64,000 nt of DNA from Carboxylicivirga linearis (GCF_018271995.1 NZ_JAGUCO010000023.1:18147-82146); one strand, 5' to 3'; shown: positions 1-10,215, counted from the stretch's first letter. Program-made: numbers and translations. The notes: generated by a model not told the origin, from the letters alone.

Positions 1-3000
1 AGGTTCCGTCTTCGAAATAAATATCACCATTAATCCCTTCAACATTTGCTAACTCACTACCTAGCAACAGTTCACCTTTTTTAATAAATACATCACCAAC
101 AAATGAATTGTTGTTTTTAAACGTTAATGTTCCAACTCCTGTTTTTACTAAATCAGCAGATCCGGCTACTACTCCTTCTACAATAAAAGCTCCACTTGTA
201 TAGGTAATATCGATTGTATCTGAAGCACCGCCAAGTGTTAGACCTTTATCAGTCAATGACAATGCTGATCCGATATATTTCAATTTCGAATCATTAATTT
301 CAAATTGCGAAGGATGGATTGATGTATTGGCTCCAATAGAACTGTTCACTCCAGCTTCTTTAATACTATTCACTTCAAATGTACCCCCATTAACTACTGT
401 TTTTCCGGTAAAACTATTATTGGTTGTGATAGTAAGTTTTCCATTTCCATTTTTCTCAAGAGAACCTGTACCGCCAATATTACCTGATCCGGTAAATGAA
501 TAATCCCCGTCGTTGACGTTAACAGTAATACCTCCAACAGGCAAATCTCCTTCAATTGTAACCGTTGAATTAGCTAACCCGGTATTATCAAATAAAACAG
601 TATCGTTTGCTACGAATGTTACAGATTCATCATTCAATAACCAGCCTTGAGTTGTTTGTAAATCCCAAACACCATAGTCTCCACTCCATTTAATATTTTC
701 TACACTTCGGGCTCCTTCAATAAGAAGAAAGATAGTGTTAATAGAATCCTTTAAAGTAGTTTTCTTACCTGCCAAGCCTTGAATATCAATATTACTTAAT
801 TCTCCGGTTAATTGTCCGGTATAAGCAATAAGCGGATATTCTCCTGGCTTAATTATTTCGTCAGCTTCAATAATATTTAAAGCAATATCTTCCTCGATTG
901 ATAAGTTACCATCAATTATTATTTTATCCGAAGGTTTTGTTACTCCTGTAGAATCGTCTGTTAATTCGAAGTTTAGCTGAACTGAATTAGAAATCACTAC
1001 ATCACTGCCAACCTGCAATGTTCCAACTTCTCCCAATGCTCCGGGTGAAACCTGAGCACCTTGCATTAATGTTAATGATTTAGAGATTTTACCTTTTCCA
1101 CCAATCTCTGCACCTGGATAAACCACTACATCAGTTTGGGTAATGGTGTCATTAACAAATACAGCACCTTCTTCAACATTCGTAATTCCTGAATAGGTAT
1201 TAAATGTATTTATTGAAAGGGCTCCATATCCGGCTTTTACAATTCCGGTAGTTCCGGATAAACCTCCATCTCCGTTAAAGTAATAATTTACAGGACTTAT
1301 CACTTTAACCACTGAGGGTTGTAAATCGCCAATCAGTGTTATTGTTGTATCAGGATTACCTGAAATATCAAATAATACATCACTTCCTTGCGTAAATACC
1401 CCATCAGTGTTACTTACGTTCCAATTGGTTGATTGATTTATATCCCAAACGTTATCTTGCCCGTCGCCTTTCCATATACAGTCAGCTGTTTGAATTGGCG
1501 GTGTTGGAGGGGTAGTCATATCCGCTCCCAAATAATAATCAACCATATGTGATTGCATATACCCTTTAATGGTCATACAATTACGATATGCCGGATTATG
1601 AGGAAGTGTGTAGATTCTATGCTGAGTTTCATTAGGAGTGGTGAAAATGATCAGCTTTGAAAAATCGCTGCTGGTAAAAATCACCTCCTCTCTCCAGTCA
1701 CCAAAAATATCACCGTAAAACATAGGAACGGCTCTGGCACTTCCGGTTGCACTATGATAATGCCAGGCAGTTAGCAATCGGCTTACACTTTTAGTTTGGT
1801 AATGATATTTTTCAAACTTACTATCGTTAAGGTTCTCACTTAATAAATCACCGTCCCACCAAATACGAAGGTTAGGATAAGGATAGGTTGATCCAACATA
1901 CTCATTACTTGGACCATTATACAATCCACCAAATTGCCATACTTCATATCCGGGTTTAGTTGGATCCAGATCACCCACAGAGCCACGGCCCACATCTCCT
2001 GCGCTACCATCAGGTGTTGTATGCTTCCATATTAATTCTCCCTTGGTTGCATCGTAATAGTAATCTAAAATTGAATTGTATTGCTGAATACCATACCCTT
2101 GTAATCCGGGACGTGTAGGATCTAATTTACCCACAAACCAACGATCTCCATGCTCAATACCCTGATCACCTAAATTGTATAAGAGCGAACCATCTTCACC
2201 TTTTAGCACAAAACCACACTGACCAACATCATCAATTCCGTCTCCGTTAACATCTATTATGCGCATTTGATGTCCGTCACTACCGCTTCCGTAACTATTA
2301 CCAAATGGCATATTGGTTTTCCATTTTAGGGTAATATTAGTACCATCAAAATCCCAGGCGCATGCCAAACGATTAAACGAACCATCAGAATTTCGGTTCT
2401 TCATAAAAGTAACCAAACTTGGTGTAACACCATTTAAATAGCCAATACCCATGCTGCAAGCCAATGGGCCCACATTAATATAATTGTTTGGTATTTCAGC
2501 ACGAGCTCGTTCTGCCCCGGACATACCATCCACTACTGATACAAACTGCACATTATTATTGCTATGCTCAAGTACTCCATCATCGCCAAAGACAACTCCA
2601 TTAGCTGTTCTTAATAACACTTCAGCCTTACCATCGCCGTCCATATCATAAACTGTTACACCATCCCAGTGGCCCACATCAATGGTTGAAGATCCGGGTG
2701 ATATATTATCCATATTGGTACTATTTGGCCCCATATCGATAGACCACAAACGTGTTCCATCAATCTTATAAGCTTCAACCTGACAGCCTCCACCACCAAA
2801 ATCTAACCTATCAAGAACATATTCATACTCTCCGTCTCCATCTAAATCGCCTACCCATACAAAATGAATTTGTTTATTTCCTTGCAAAGGAACCACAATA
2901 CAAGGCTCAGCTACTGTATTAGCCTTTAAAGTAAACGAAGCGCTGGCCTCCTGCTCAACTCCATTTAAAACAGGTACAACATAATAGGAGTTGTTTACCG

Positions 3001-3271
3001 ATGAATTCAGTGCATTATCAGTAAAATTAGTTCCTTGCTCCAATACAGAACTATTAAGCTTTTGAGCTTCACCCGATCCGGCAATTTTGTAAACATCAAA
3101 ACCAATATTCCATGGTTCGGTTCCGAGTAAACGCCAACTAACTAAAGCACTATTGGTACCTGTACGGGTAACAACAACACCTCTACCTAATTGTTCCATT
3201 TGCCGTTGAGCTTTGATTACTCCCAAGCTGGCTATTAATAGAGTAAAAACAATAAGAATTCTTGACTTCAT
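1..3271 (-). CDS. Rhamnogalacturonan lyase-like (PL11-type) secreted protein with C-terminal autotransporter-type beta repeats, partial
   Basis: The reading frame stays open from the ATG at 3271 to the window edge, so about 1090 residues are visible and the C-terminus is missing. Residues 1-21 are a signal peptide ending in KAQ. Residues about 25-590 resemble family PL11 rhamnogalacturonan lyases: an N-terminal WRLLGTEPWNIGFDVYK segment, repeated Ca-binding-like blades (DLDGDGEYEY, DMDGDGKAEV, DVNGDGIDDV) and a closing GDIFGDWREEVIF then TLPHNPAYRNCM block. Enzymes of this family cut the rhamnose-galacturonate backbone of pectin outside the cell. From about residue 600 onward come at least three autotransporter-associated beta-strand repeats, for example KNGNGKLTITTNNSFTG and KTGVGTLTFKNNNSFVG. 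The gene follows the hybrid sensor gene on the same strand with a 166-base gap, as in polysaccharide utilization loci. The exact polymer cut is inferred from the family. Confidence 0.85.
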   Translation of the reverse strand, partial: MKSRILIVFTLLIASLGVIKAQRQMEQLGRGVVVTRTGTNSALVSWRLLGTEPWNIGFDVYKIAGSGEAQKLNSSVLEQGTNFTDNALNSSVNNSYYVVPVLNGVEQEASASFTLKANTVAEPCIVVPLQGNKQIHFVWVGDLDGDGEYEYVLDRLDFGGGGCQVEAYKIDGTRLWSIDMGPNSTNMDNISPGSSTIDVGHWDGVTVYDMDGDGKAEVLLRTANGVVFGDDGVLEHSNNNVQFVSVVDGMSGAERARAEIPNNYINVGPLACSMGIGYLNGVTPSLVTFMKNRNSDGSFNRLACAWDFDGTNITLKWKTNMPFGNSYGSGSDGHQMRIIDVNGDGIDDVGQCGFVLKGEDGSLLYNLGDQGIEHGDRWFVGKLDPTRPGLQGYGIQQYNSILDYYYDATKGELIWKHTTPDGSAGDVGRGSVGDLDPTKPGYEVWQFGGLYNGPSNEYVGSTYPYPNLRIWWDGDLLSENLNDSKFEKYHYQTKSVSRLLTAWHYHSATGSARAVPMFYGDIFGDWREEVIFTSSDFSKLIIFTTPNETQHRIYTLPHNPAYRNCMTIKGYMQSHMVDYYLGADMTTPPTPPIQTADCIWKGDGQDNVWDINQSTNWNVSNTDGVFTQGSDVLFDISGNPDTTITLIGDLQPSVVKVISPVNYYFNGDGGLSGTTGIVKAGYGALSINTFNTYSGITNVEEGAVFVNDTITQTDVVVYPGAEIGGKGKISKSLTLMQGAQVSPGALGEVGTLQVGSDVVISNSVQLNFELTDDSTGVTKPSDKIIIDGNLSIEEDIALNIIEADEIIKPGEYPLIAYTGQLTGELSNIDIQGLAGKKTTLKDSINTIFLLIEGARSVENIKWSGDYGVWDLQTTQGWLLNDESVTFVANDTVLFDNTGLANSTVTIEGDLPVGGITVNVNDGDYSFTGSGNIGGTGSLEKNGNGKLTITTNNSFTGKTVVNGGTFEVNSIKEAGVNSSIGANTSIHPSQFEINDSKLKYIGSALSLTDKGLTLGGASDTIDITYTSGAFIVEGVVAGSADLVKTGVGTLTFKNNNSFVGDVFIKKGELLLGSELANVEGINGDIYFEDGT

Positions 3272-3300
3272 TATTCATTGAAATTAGTGAATCGTTTATA

Positions 3301-3368
3301 ATAACGACCTGATTTAAGAAGTCACAATATTAGGAAGTATAGCACCAAAAGCGTTATCAAATAACGAC
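3301..3368. promoter_or_regulatory. Candidate operator repeats upstream of the lyase gene
   Basis: ATAACGAC occurs at 3301-3308 and again at 3361-3368, exactly 60 bases apart. The second copy is the right arm of a perfect inverted repeat, CGTTAT-CAA-ATAACG (3352-3366). The pair lies in the 166-base gap between the hybrid sensor gene and the lyase gene, where the AraC-type output domain of the sensor would be expected to bind. Binding is inference; no consensus -7 box was found here. Confidence 0.35.
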
Positions 3369-3437
3369 ATCAACCTATCAAATGATGACACAAGGCTACA
3401 TAAAACACAACATTACCCTTTCATTACCAAATCCTTA

Positions 3438-6400
3438 CTAACCTATTCTTTTTTGATAAGCACTTGGTGATTCTCCAAACAGTTTTGTGAAGGTTCTGGA
3501 GAAATTTGAAGCTTCAGAATAGCCAATCAAAAATGCTATTTCGGCGATGGTATGCTTTTTTGTTTGTAATAATTCTTTTGCCTTTTTCATCCTTTGACCT
3601 GTTATTACCTCGTGTACTGTTTGATCAGTTAAGGCTTTTACTTTACGATAAAGTTGTCGTTTACTAATTGCCATCATATCAGCTAGCATATCCGGTCCAA
3701 ATTGAGCGTTTTGCATATTCTCATCAATCAGCCCAATTAAAGTCTTTACAAATTCATACTCAGCAGAATTAACTGAATCTTTTTGAATCTCTTCAGGGTT
3801 ATTTTTTGATAAATATTCCTTAAAAACACTTCTGCTTTTCAGGAGACTCTGAATTTGATTCATTAATAATTTACTATTGAAAGGCTTTTCATGATAGATA
3901 TCTGCGCCTTTCCCATATGCCTCAATCTGAACTTCTTCACCACCTTTAGCTGTTAAAAGGATGATGGGCACATGACTTGTTCTTTTATCGCTTTTTATTT
4001 TCTGACAGAATTCCATTCCACTCATACCGGGCATCATCACATCAGAAATTATCAAATCCGGAACTTCATTTATAGCAATATTCAATGCCGATTCTCCATC
4101 AGAGGCTGTACTAACATTGAAATAAGGACTTAGTATATCCTTCAGATAATTCACTATTTCCTGATTATCATCCACCAACAACACCCAATTCTTTTCATCA
4201 TCGGCTGTACTTTTATTAACATGCAATTCTAACTCAGAATTGTTTTCAGGTTCTACATTCGTTAATCTATTGGTTATCAGTTGTAATTTTAGATTTACTA
4301 TAAAACGGCTTCCTTTAGGATGATTGTCTTCAATACGAATAGAACCTTGCAGTTTTTCAACCAGTTTTTTTACTATTGACAGCCCAAGTCCAACGCTGTC
4401 TCCTTTAAAAGGCTTAATACCCTTTCGTTGATAAAACTGATTAAACACCTGTTCTTTCTCTTCATCGGGTATACCAATTCCTGAATCGCTAACTTCTATA
4501 AGTACATTATACGATTCTTTTACCGTATTGAGCTTAACAACCAGATTCACAATTCCATTATCGGGAGTGTATTTAATGGCATTTGACAGCAGATTTGTCA
4601 CAATCTTTTGAATTTTGTCTTCATCAAAAACACAAAATATATGAGACTGACCAGTTGAATACAAAAGTTGTATACCTCTTTTCTGAGCCTGATCGACAAA
4701 CGAATTATACACCTGACGAATAGAAACCAGAAGATCGCCTTCTTTAGTATCTCCCTTTAAATCTGAATCGATTTTACTGAATTCAAGAAGTTGGTTCAAC
4801 AATTGCTTCATGCGCTTCGAATTCTGTAACATCATCTTTAAAATACTTCTCTCCGATTCCTTTGTTACATTACCCGAATAAATCTGCTCCAGAGGATCAA
4901 TAATAAGAGATAAAGGTGTTCTCAACTCATGAGAAATAAGTTTATAAAATTCTGTTTTTTCTTTATTTATGGCCTGTACTTGCTCTTTTTTTAATTTCTC
5001 TACTAGCAGTTGATGTTTTAACCTTTCTCTCCACCTTACAAAATGCAAGATGAAACCAATTGAAAGCAGCATTAGTGCAATGTAGCCTGTGTAAGCCCAG
5101 TTGGTTTTCCACCATGGGGGAAGGACTACTATTTCCAACGTATCCGGAACCGGATTCCAAATACCATCGCAGTTAGATGATTTTACTTTAAAAATATAAT
5201 TACCCGGTGCCAGATTTGAATAACTTGCCACACGATGAGATGCATCCACCAAAACCCAATCATCATCAAATCCTTCTAACATATATTCATATTGATTACT
5301 CTCAGGATTTGAATAATGCAATCCAACAAATCCAACTCCCAAGGTCTTAACTGAATGATCAATACGTATTGACTTTGTATTTAAAACGGACTCAGTAAGT
5401 AATACTTTTCCATTAACCAACTCGTTTACTGAAACTTTCTCGTTGTTAATTCTTATTTCATTGATAAGCGTATTAGACAGAAACAAATTATCCTGAATAC
5501 TATCTGGATTGAAAACCGTTAAGCCTTTACTTCCTCCAAAAAACATTCTTTTATTTTTTGCACTATATTCGCTAGCATTATGGCTAAATTCATTCCCTTG
5601 CAATCCATCTGAAACAGTGTAAGTTCGTAAAAGCATTCCTCCCTTCTCATCAAAAGAAATTTTGGTTAAACCTTTTTTATGACTTACCCATATATTGTTT
5701 TCATCATCAAATTCAATTCCCATAATTAAATCATCCGGAAAACCTGTTTCTCTATTAATAGAAAATAATTCATTTGAATCAGGGTTAAGTCGGCATAGTC
5801 CTTTATTAGTGCCAATCCACATTAAACCATTCCTATCTTCTTTAATCTGATGAATAACATTACTGGGAATAGATGATAACGTATTGTTGACGTAACGGTA
5901 TTCTCTAATTTTATTTAGTTGCCCATTCTGTTTGAAGTCTTTCTTTCTCTCCAATACACTAATGCCTCCCCCCTCGGTTCCAACCCATAGCCAATTACGA
6001 CTATCTTCAAAAACGCACCTGACCTTGTTACTATTTAATAAGCTATCTGACTGATATGCTACAAACTCATCTTTATGCCTATCGTATCTTGCCAGGCCAT
6101 TAAAAGTTGCAATCCATAACACATTATCATGATCTTCCATCATCCAATAAATAGAATTATGAGGCAAATAAGGAGGCACAAACTTCGAATAAGATCGAAA
6201 AGTACCACTAACAGGAGAAAACTTACTCAAGCCTCCTCGCGTACCTATCCAAACATCACCTTCAAAATCAGCAAATAAACATCTAATTCTATTATCAATC
6301 AACGATCTATCATCATCTAATTGAGAAGTATAATGGCTATAGGTACCCGATTTATCAATTTTAGTCACGCCTTTATTCGTTGTTCCTACCCACAAATTTC

Positions 6401-7175
6401 CATCCTTATCTTCCAGAACAGCCCTTACCACATTATCAACCAACGAATTTGAATTAAATGGTATTGATTTATAATGATAAAAGGGCTTGGCTCCAATATC
6501 GGCTTTGTTCACGCCACTGCTTTCTGTCCCCACCCATATTATTCCACTTTCATCAATAAATAAATCAGTTAAATTTTCATCATTAAGGCCATCATCATCA
6601 AAAAGAGTTTTGTAATATCGCTTGGTTGAACCATCGTGAAATGTTGCCAGTAAAATACTGTCTTTTTCATTAATAAACCACTCCGTATCACCATACAACT
6701 CTGTTCTGTAAATACTTCTAGCTAATCCATCAGTTACTTCCTGCGACACAGAATCAATTACAACTGTTATGAATTTATCTTGATTATAGTTATAAACAGA
6801 ATATGATCCATTACCATCAGTCACCCAGATTTTATCATTTGAATCAAGATAAATATTACTTATGCGATTACTGATTAAACCGTTTTCATCACTGGCACTG
6901 GCATAAAAAGATTGAAATGAATAACCATCGTACTTTGAGACGCCTTCCCAGGTGGCAAACCACATAAAACCATACTTATCTTTTACAATTCCATTAATGG
7001 TATTTTGAGATAAACCATCTTCAACAGTAATATGAGTAAACCTTAAATTTTTCTCCATAGAGAAAACAGGACTCAAATGATTGAGAAAAGAAACTAGAAT
7101 TATCCAGCAACTTGCCATTAATTGCACCTTCCTTTTATCTTTTCCAATATGTGCTAATTCTGTTTTTACAAACAT
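3438..7175 (-). CDS. Hybrid two-component system sensor/response regulator (HTCS) with AraC-type output domain
   Basis: This 1245-residue protein joins a periplasmic sensor, histidine kinase, receiver and transcription factor in one chain. An N-terminal hydrophobic segment precedes many Reg_prop beta-propeller blades (residues about 45-560, repeating patterns such as IWVGTESSGV and LWVGTEGGGI). A Y_Y_Y domain follows (about 600-685), then one membrane helix (about 690-712). The kinase has its phosphoacceptor H749 in LISHELRTPLSL, an N box NLLSNAIKYT and the ATP-lid motifs DSGIGIPDEE and VGLGLSIV. The receiver carries D1045 in ISDVMMPGM, and the last 100 residues form an AraC helix-turn-helix. 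All key residues are present. Family members sense oligosaccharides and activate adjacent polysaccharide-degradation genes, here most likely the lyase gene just downstream. Confidence 0.95.
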   Translation of the reverse strand: MFVKTELAHIGKDKRKVQLMASCWIILVSFLNHLSPVFSMEKNLRFTHITVEDGLSQNTINGIVKDKYGFMWFATWEGVSKYDGYSFQSFYASASDENGLISNRISNIYLDSNDKIWVTDGNGSYSVYNYNQDKFITVVIDSVSQEVTDGLARSIYRTELYGDTEWFINEKDSILLATFHDGSTKRYYKTLFDDDGLNDENLTDLFIDESGIIWVGTESSGVNKADIGAKPFYHYKSIPFNSNSLVDNVVRAVLEDKDGNLWVGTTNKGVTKIDKSGTYSHYTSQLDDDRSLIDNRIRCLFADFEGDVWIGTRGGLSKFSPVSGTFRSYSKFVPPYLPHNSIYWMMEDHDNVLWIATFNGLARYDRHKDEFVAYQSDSLLNSNKVRCVFEDSRNWLWVGTEGGGISVLERKKDFKQNGQLNKIREYRYVNNTLSSIPSNVIHQIKEDRNGLMWIGTNKGLCRLNPDSNELFSINRETGFPDDLIMGIEFDDENNIWVSHKKGLTKISFDEKGGMLLRTYTVSDGLQGNEFSHNASEYSAKNKRMFFGGSKGLTVFNPDSIQDNLFLSNTLINEIRINNEKVSVNELVNGKVLLTESVLNTKSIRIDHSVKTLGVGFVGLHYSNPESNQYEYMLEGFDDDWVLVDASHRVASYSNLAPGNYIFKVKSSNCDGIWNPVPDTLEIVVLPPWWKTNWAYTGYIALMLLSIGFILHFVRWRERLKHQLLVEKLKKEQVQAINKEKTEFYKLISHELRTPLSLIIDPLEQIYSGNVTKESERSILKMMLQNSKRMKQLLNQLLEFSKIDSDLKGDTKEGDLLVSIRQVYNSFVDQAQKRGIQLLYSTGQSHIFCVFDEDKIQKIVTNLLSNAIKYTPDNGIVNLVVKLNTVKESYNVLIEVSDSGIGIPDEEKEQVFNQFYQRKGIKPFKGDSVGLGLSIVKKLVEKLQGSIRIEDNHPKGSRFIVNLKLQLITNRLTNVEPENNSELELHVNKSTADDEKNWVLLVDDNQEIVNYLKDILSPYFNVSTASDGESALNIAINEVPDLIISDVMMPGMSGMEFCQKIKSDKRTSHVPIILLTAKGGEEVQIEAYGKGADIYHEKPFNSKLLMNQIQSLLKSRSVFKEYLSKNNPEEIQKDSVNSAEYEFVKTLIGLIDENMQNAQFGPDMLADMMAISKRQLYRKVKALTDQTVHEVITGQRMKKAKELLQTKKHTIAEIAFLIGYSEASNFSRTFTKLFGESPSAYQKRIG

Positions 7176-7252
7176 TTAATCGTTAGGTTTATAAAGTATT
7201 TATTGGCGACACAAATTATAACAACTAGTTTATTAGATCTTTAGTAAAGATA

Positions 7253-8038
7253 TTAAAGCTCCTCATAAATCATTTTACTGGTCATCCCGCCATCAATAAT
7301 CAGGTTAGTTCCATTGATAAAGTTATTACCTGCTTGTGTTAAATACAAACATGCCTTAGCAATATCTTCAGGTTTACCAACTCTATTGGACAAATGCTGA
7401 ACATGATCTGCTTCATCCAATTGAGAATAGTCTCCTGTTTCGATCCAACCTGGACTTATACAATTAACCTGAATATTATCCTTGCTAAAAGAGGCAGCCA
7501 TTGCATGAGTTAAAGCCACTATCCCACCTTTAGAAGCTGCATATGCTTCCGAATTAGGCTCCGACATTAATGCTCTTGTAGAAGCAATATTAACGATACT
7601 TCCAACCTTATTCTTTCGCATTAACTTAACCGCTTCCCTTGAACACAAAAATACGCTTCGCAGGTTGGTATTTATCACCTCATCCCATTGGTCAACCAAT
7701 AATTCAAAAGGAGAAGTAAATTTCGATATGCCGGCGTTATTTATTAATATGTCTAAACGATCAAAATCCTTTCTGATTTTTTCAAATAAATCTTCAATAT
7801 CAAATGGTTTACTAACATCAACATGAAAAGCAAAAGCCTGACCACCGAATGATTTAATTTCTTCTACCACTATTTGTGCAGCAACTAAATCTTTATCAAC
7901 AATTAAAACAATAGCTCCTTGTTGACCATATTCTTTAGCAACACTTTTGCCTATTCCATTTCCACCTCCGGTTATCAGAGATACTTTATTTACTAAATCC
8001 ATAGCCTGTCTCATGTTATAACTCGAAAGATAATACAT
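7253..8038 (-). CDS. SDR family NAD(P)-dependent oxidoreductase
   Basis: A classical short-chain dehydrogenase of 261 residues. It has the Rossmann motif TGGGNGIG, the NNAG motif, the catalytic Ser in IVNIAST and the catalytic pair YAASK, with PGWIETG after the active site. The C-terminus keeps the usual NGTNLIIDGG. It probably oxidizes or reduces a small alcohol or sugar-derived ketone in the cytoplasm; the substrate cannot be read from the sequence. It precedes the hybrid sensor gene by 77 bases on the same strand, so a role in uronate or deoxysugar metabolism linked to pectin use is possible but unproven. In-frame ATGs at 8014 and 7999 are alternative starts and would give a more typical N-terminus (MDLVNKVSLITGG). 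Confidence 0.9.
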   Translation of the reverse strand: MYYLSSYNMRQAMDLVNKVSLITGGGNGIGKSVAKEYGQQGAIVLIVDKDLVAAQIVVEEIKSFGGQAFAFHVDVSKPFDIEDLFEKIRKDFDRLDILINNAGISKFTSPFELLVDQWDEVINTNLRSVFLCSREAVKLMRKNKVGSIVNIASTRALMSEPNSEAYAASKGGIVALTHAMAASFSKDNIQVNCISPGWIETGDYSQLDEADHVQHLSNRVGKPEDIAKACLYLTQAGNNFINGTNLIIDGGMTSKMIYEEL

Positions 8039-8120
8039 TAAACCTTAAGAGTCGCAATAAAGAATCTATTGCTTATTTAGTAACTTTTTATATCTTCATT
8101 AAGCAATTAAATACCAGACT

Positions 8121-9359
8121 ATGAAAAAATTAGCTTTATTTCTATTAATCCCCCTTCTGTATCAATGTCATCATCCGCAAACTTTCCCTCAAGTATTACC
8201 TGAGGAAGTTGGTTTAAATCCTACTATTAGCAATAGCATAGATACAGCTATGCAAAAATATATCGACAACAAACAGCTTGCCGGTATCACAACAATGCTG
8301 GTGAAAGATGGCAAGTTAATCCAACAAAACGCTTATGGCTGGGCTGATATTGATAACCAAATACCAATGACAGAGAAGAGTATTTTTCGTATCTATTCAA
8401 TGACTAAAAGTATTACCTCAATGGCATTGATGAAGCTTTATGAAAAAGGTCTTTTCCAATTAGATGATCCGGTTGCAAAATACATACACGAATTTGGTAA
8501 CACTAAGGTGTTTAAAGACATGGAAAACGGTATGCCTGTATTGGTTGAGCAAAATCCTTCTATGACCATCCGTCATTTAATAACACACACTTCAGGACTT
8601 ACTTATGGCTGGGCCCCTGATTCGTACGTTGATTCAGTTTACAGAGCTGATTCTCTTCTCTTATGGGACGAACTATTAGAGCCTAAAATAAAACGTCTTG
8701 CTAAGGCTCCTTTAAAATTCCAACCTGGCGAAAAATGGGAATACAGTGTTTCAATTGATGTATTAGGCTACCTGATAGAAGTCTTATCCAAACAGAAATT
8801 GGATGTCTTTCTTTCCGAAAATATTTTTGTTCCTCTTAAAATGGAGGATACAGGTTTTGCTGTTCCAAAAGAAAAGATAGATCGGTACACTGCAGTCTAC
8901 GCACCTGATAGTGTTAAGGGTATTAAAAGCCTGGAAAGCATCGAAGATAGCAGATTTACTAAACCGGCCGTATTTTTAATGGGAGGCGGAGGATTACAAT
9001 CAACAATGATGGATTATGCTCGCTTTTGTCAAATGATATTAAATAAAGGAGAACTTGATGGTGTAAGAATTTTTAAACCTGAAACCATTGCCTTTTTATA
9101 CGATAATCAAATGCCTGATAGCAAAGAAGCATGGAATAACACAGGTTGGACAATCGGGTATAAGCTTCAATTAGTAGACAATCCAGAAGGAAGTTATCCA
9201 TACAAAGGCGAAATTTCATGGGAAGGAGCTGCAGATACCCATTTTTGGATCGATGTTAAAAACAATGTCATTGGATTAGCCTTTACCCAAATGATGCCAG
9301 GGAACACAACATCTTTTCATAAAGACTTTAAAGAAATAGTTTACAATGCCATGCAATAA
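8121..9359 (+). CDS. Serine hydrolase of the beta-lactamase (class C-like) fold, lipoprotein
   Basis: A 412-residue protein with a lipoprotein signal (LLIPLLYQC, lipidation at Cys16), so it is probably anchored in the periplasm or outer membrane. The active-site motif SxxK is S93-M-T-K96 (YSMTKSITSM), followed by ITHTSGLTYG, which is characteristic of family members that act as esterases or D-Ala-D-Ala-type peptidases. A YSV motif stands where class C beta-lactamases have YxN, and the KTG-equivalent near the C-terminus is not obvious. This argues for an esterase or peptidase rather than an antibiotic-inactivating enzyme. It is divergent from the SDR gene across an 82-base gap and stands with the next small lipoprotein gene. 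The substrate is unknown. Confidence 0.88.
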   Translation: MKKLALFLLIPLLYQCHHPQTFPQVLPEEVGLNPTISNSIDTAMQKYIDNKQLAGITTMLVKDGKLIQQNAYGWADIDNQIPMTEKSIFRIYSMTKSITSMALMKLYEKGLFQLDDPVAKYIHEFGNTKVFKDMENGMPVLVEQNPSMTIRHLITHTSGLTYGWAPDSYVDSVYRADSLLLWDELLEPKIKRLAKAPLKFQPGEKWEYSVSIDVLGYLIEVLSKQKLDVFLSENIFVPLKMEDTGFAVPKEKIDRYTAVYAPDSVKGIKSLESIEDSRFTKPAVFLMGGGGLQSTMMDYARFCQMILNKGELDGVRIFKPETIAFLYDNQMPDSKEAWNNTGWTIGYKLQLVDNPEGSYPYKGEISWEGAADTHFWIDVKNNVIGLAFTQMMPGNTTSFHKDFKEIVYNAMQ

Positions 9360-9397
9360 ATAAAGCAACCTTTTAGTTTCATCAGCATCTATTAAAT

Positions 9398-9832
9398 ATG
9401 AGATGCTTCATTCATACCATATTACTATTAATAGTTGTATTGCTATTTTCAGGATGCAAGAAAGATGATGATAAAGAAACACCATCAGAATGCGATCAAA
9501 CTGTAATTATCAGTAACGAAGAATATCAGAATGCTCCTGATGATTTTTTAACCATTGTAAGTGCTAAGATTCAAAATAATTGTTTGATAATAAATTTTGG
9601 TTCAAGTGGTTGCGATGGCTCCACCTGGGTTGTTAAATTAATTGACTCAGAAGCGGTAGCTGAATCCTATCCGCCACAGCGCACATTGCGACTATCGTTA
9701 CAAAATGAAGAACTTTGCGATGCCTATTTCACCAAGGAAATAAGTTTTAATATACAAGATTTACAAGTAGAAGGTAGTAGTGTAATTTTAAATATTGAAG
9801 AATTTATCCAACCTATACTCTATGAATATTAA
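9398..9832 (+). CDS. Small hypothetical lipoprotein
   Basis: A 144-residue protein beginning with a hydrophobic signal and a clear lipobox (LLFSGC, Cys20), followed by a charged KKDDDKE stretch typical of surface or outer-membrane lipoproteins in this phylum. The mature part contains four cysteines (SECDQ, NNCLI, SGCDG, ELCDA), which may form disulphides in the periplasm. I do not recognise the family. The gene starts 38 bases after the serine hydrolase gene and may be cotranscribed with it. No terminator is obvious after it. Confidence 0.75.
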   Translation: MRCFIHTILLLIVVLLFSGCKKDDDKETPSECDQTVIISNEEYQNAPDDFLTIVSAKIQNNCLIINFGSSGCDGSTWVVKLIDSEAVAESYPPQRTLRLSLQNEELCDAYFTKEISFNIQDLQVEGSSVILNIEEFIQPILYEY

Positions 9833-9991
9833 AAAAATTTCAACTCTTCGACACTCGTATAACCCGCTGTTATCAAGGATTATCTATATAATAATAGGAT
9901 TATTAAAAGATTAATTTTCAATAATTTATAAAATATAGTGGATAATCGAAATATTAGATTACCTTAGCACCATATTTTTAATAAGCAAAAG

Positions 9992-10180
9992 ATGAATAAA
10001 GGAAAAGTAAAATTCTTCAACGACGCTAAAGGTTTTGGTTTTATCGCTGAAGATAATGGTAAAGAGCATTTCGTACATGTTACTGGTTTAATCGATGAAA
10101 TTCGTGAAGGTGACGAAGTTGAATTTGAATTAACCGAAGGTAAAAAAGGTATGAATGCCGTAAATGTGAAAGTAGTATAA
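9992..10180 (+). CDS. Cold-shock domain protein
   Basis: A 62-residue single cold-shock domain, close to the usual 63-70 residues. Both RNA-binding motifs are present: KGFGFI (RNP1) and HFVHV (RNP2, with a His where Val or Phe is more common). These proteins bind single-stranded RNA or DNA and melt RNA structure. The preceding 159 bases carry no gene and could hold a long regulated leader, as is common for this family; a weak promoter-like TACCTTAG lies at 9960-9967. A strong terminator follows the gene, so it is probably a single-gene transcript. Confidence 0.95.
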   Translation: MNKGKVKFFNDAKGFGFIAEDNGKEHFVHVTGLIDEIREGDEVEFELTEGKKGMNAVNVKVV

Positions 10181-10215
10181 TCTATATAACGTATTTACTT
10201 ACAATACCTGGAAAG

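Noticed and set aside
8121..9359. Calling the serine hydrolase a class C beta-lactamase resistance gene
   Set aside because: SxxK is present, but the YxN and KTG motifs are not clearly kept and it is a lipoprotein, so an esterase or peptidase is more likely.
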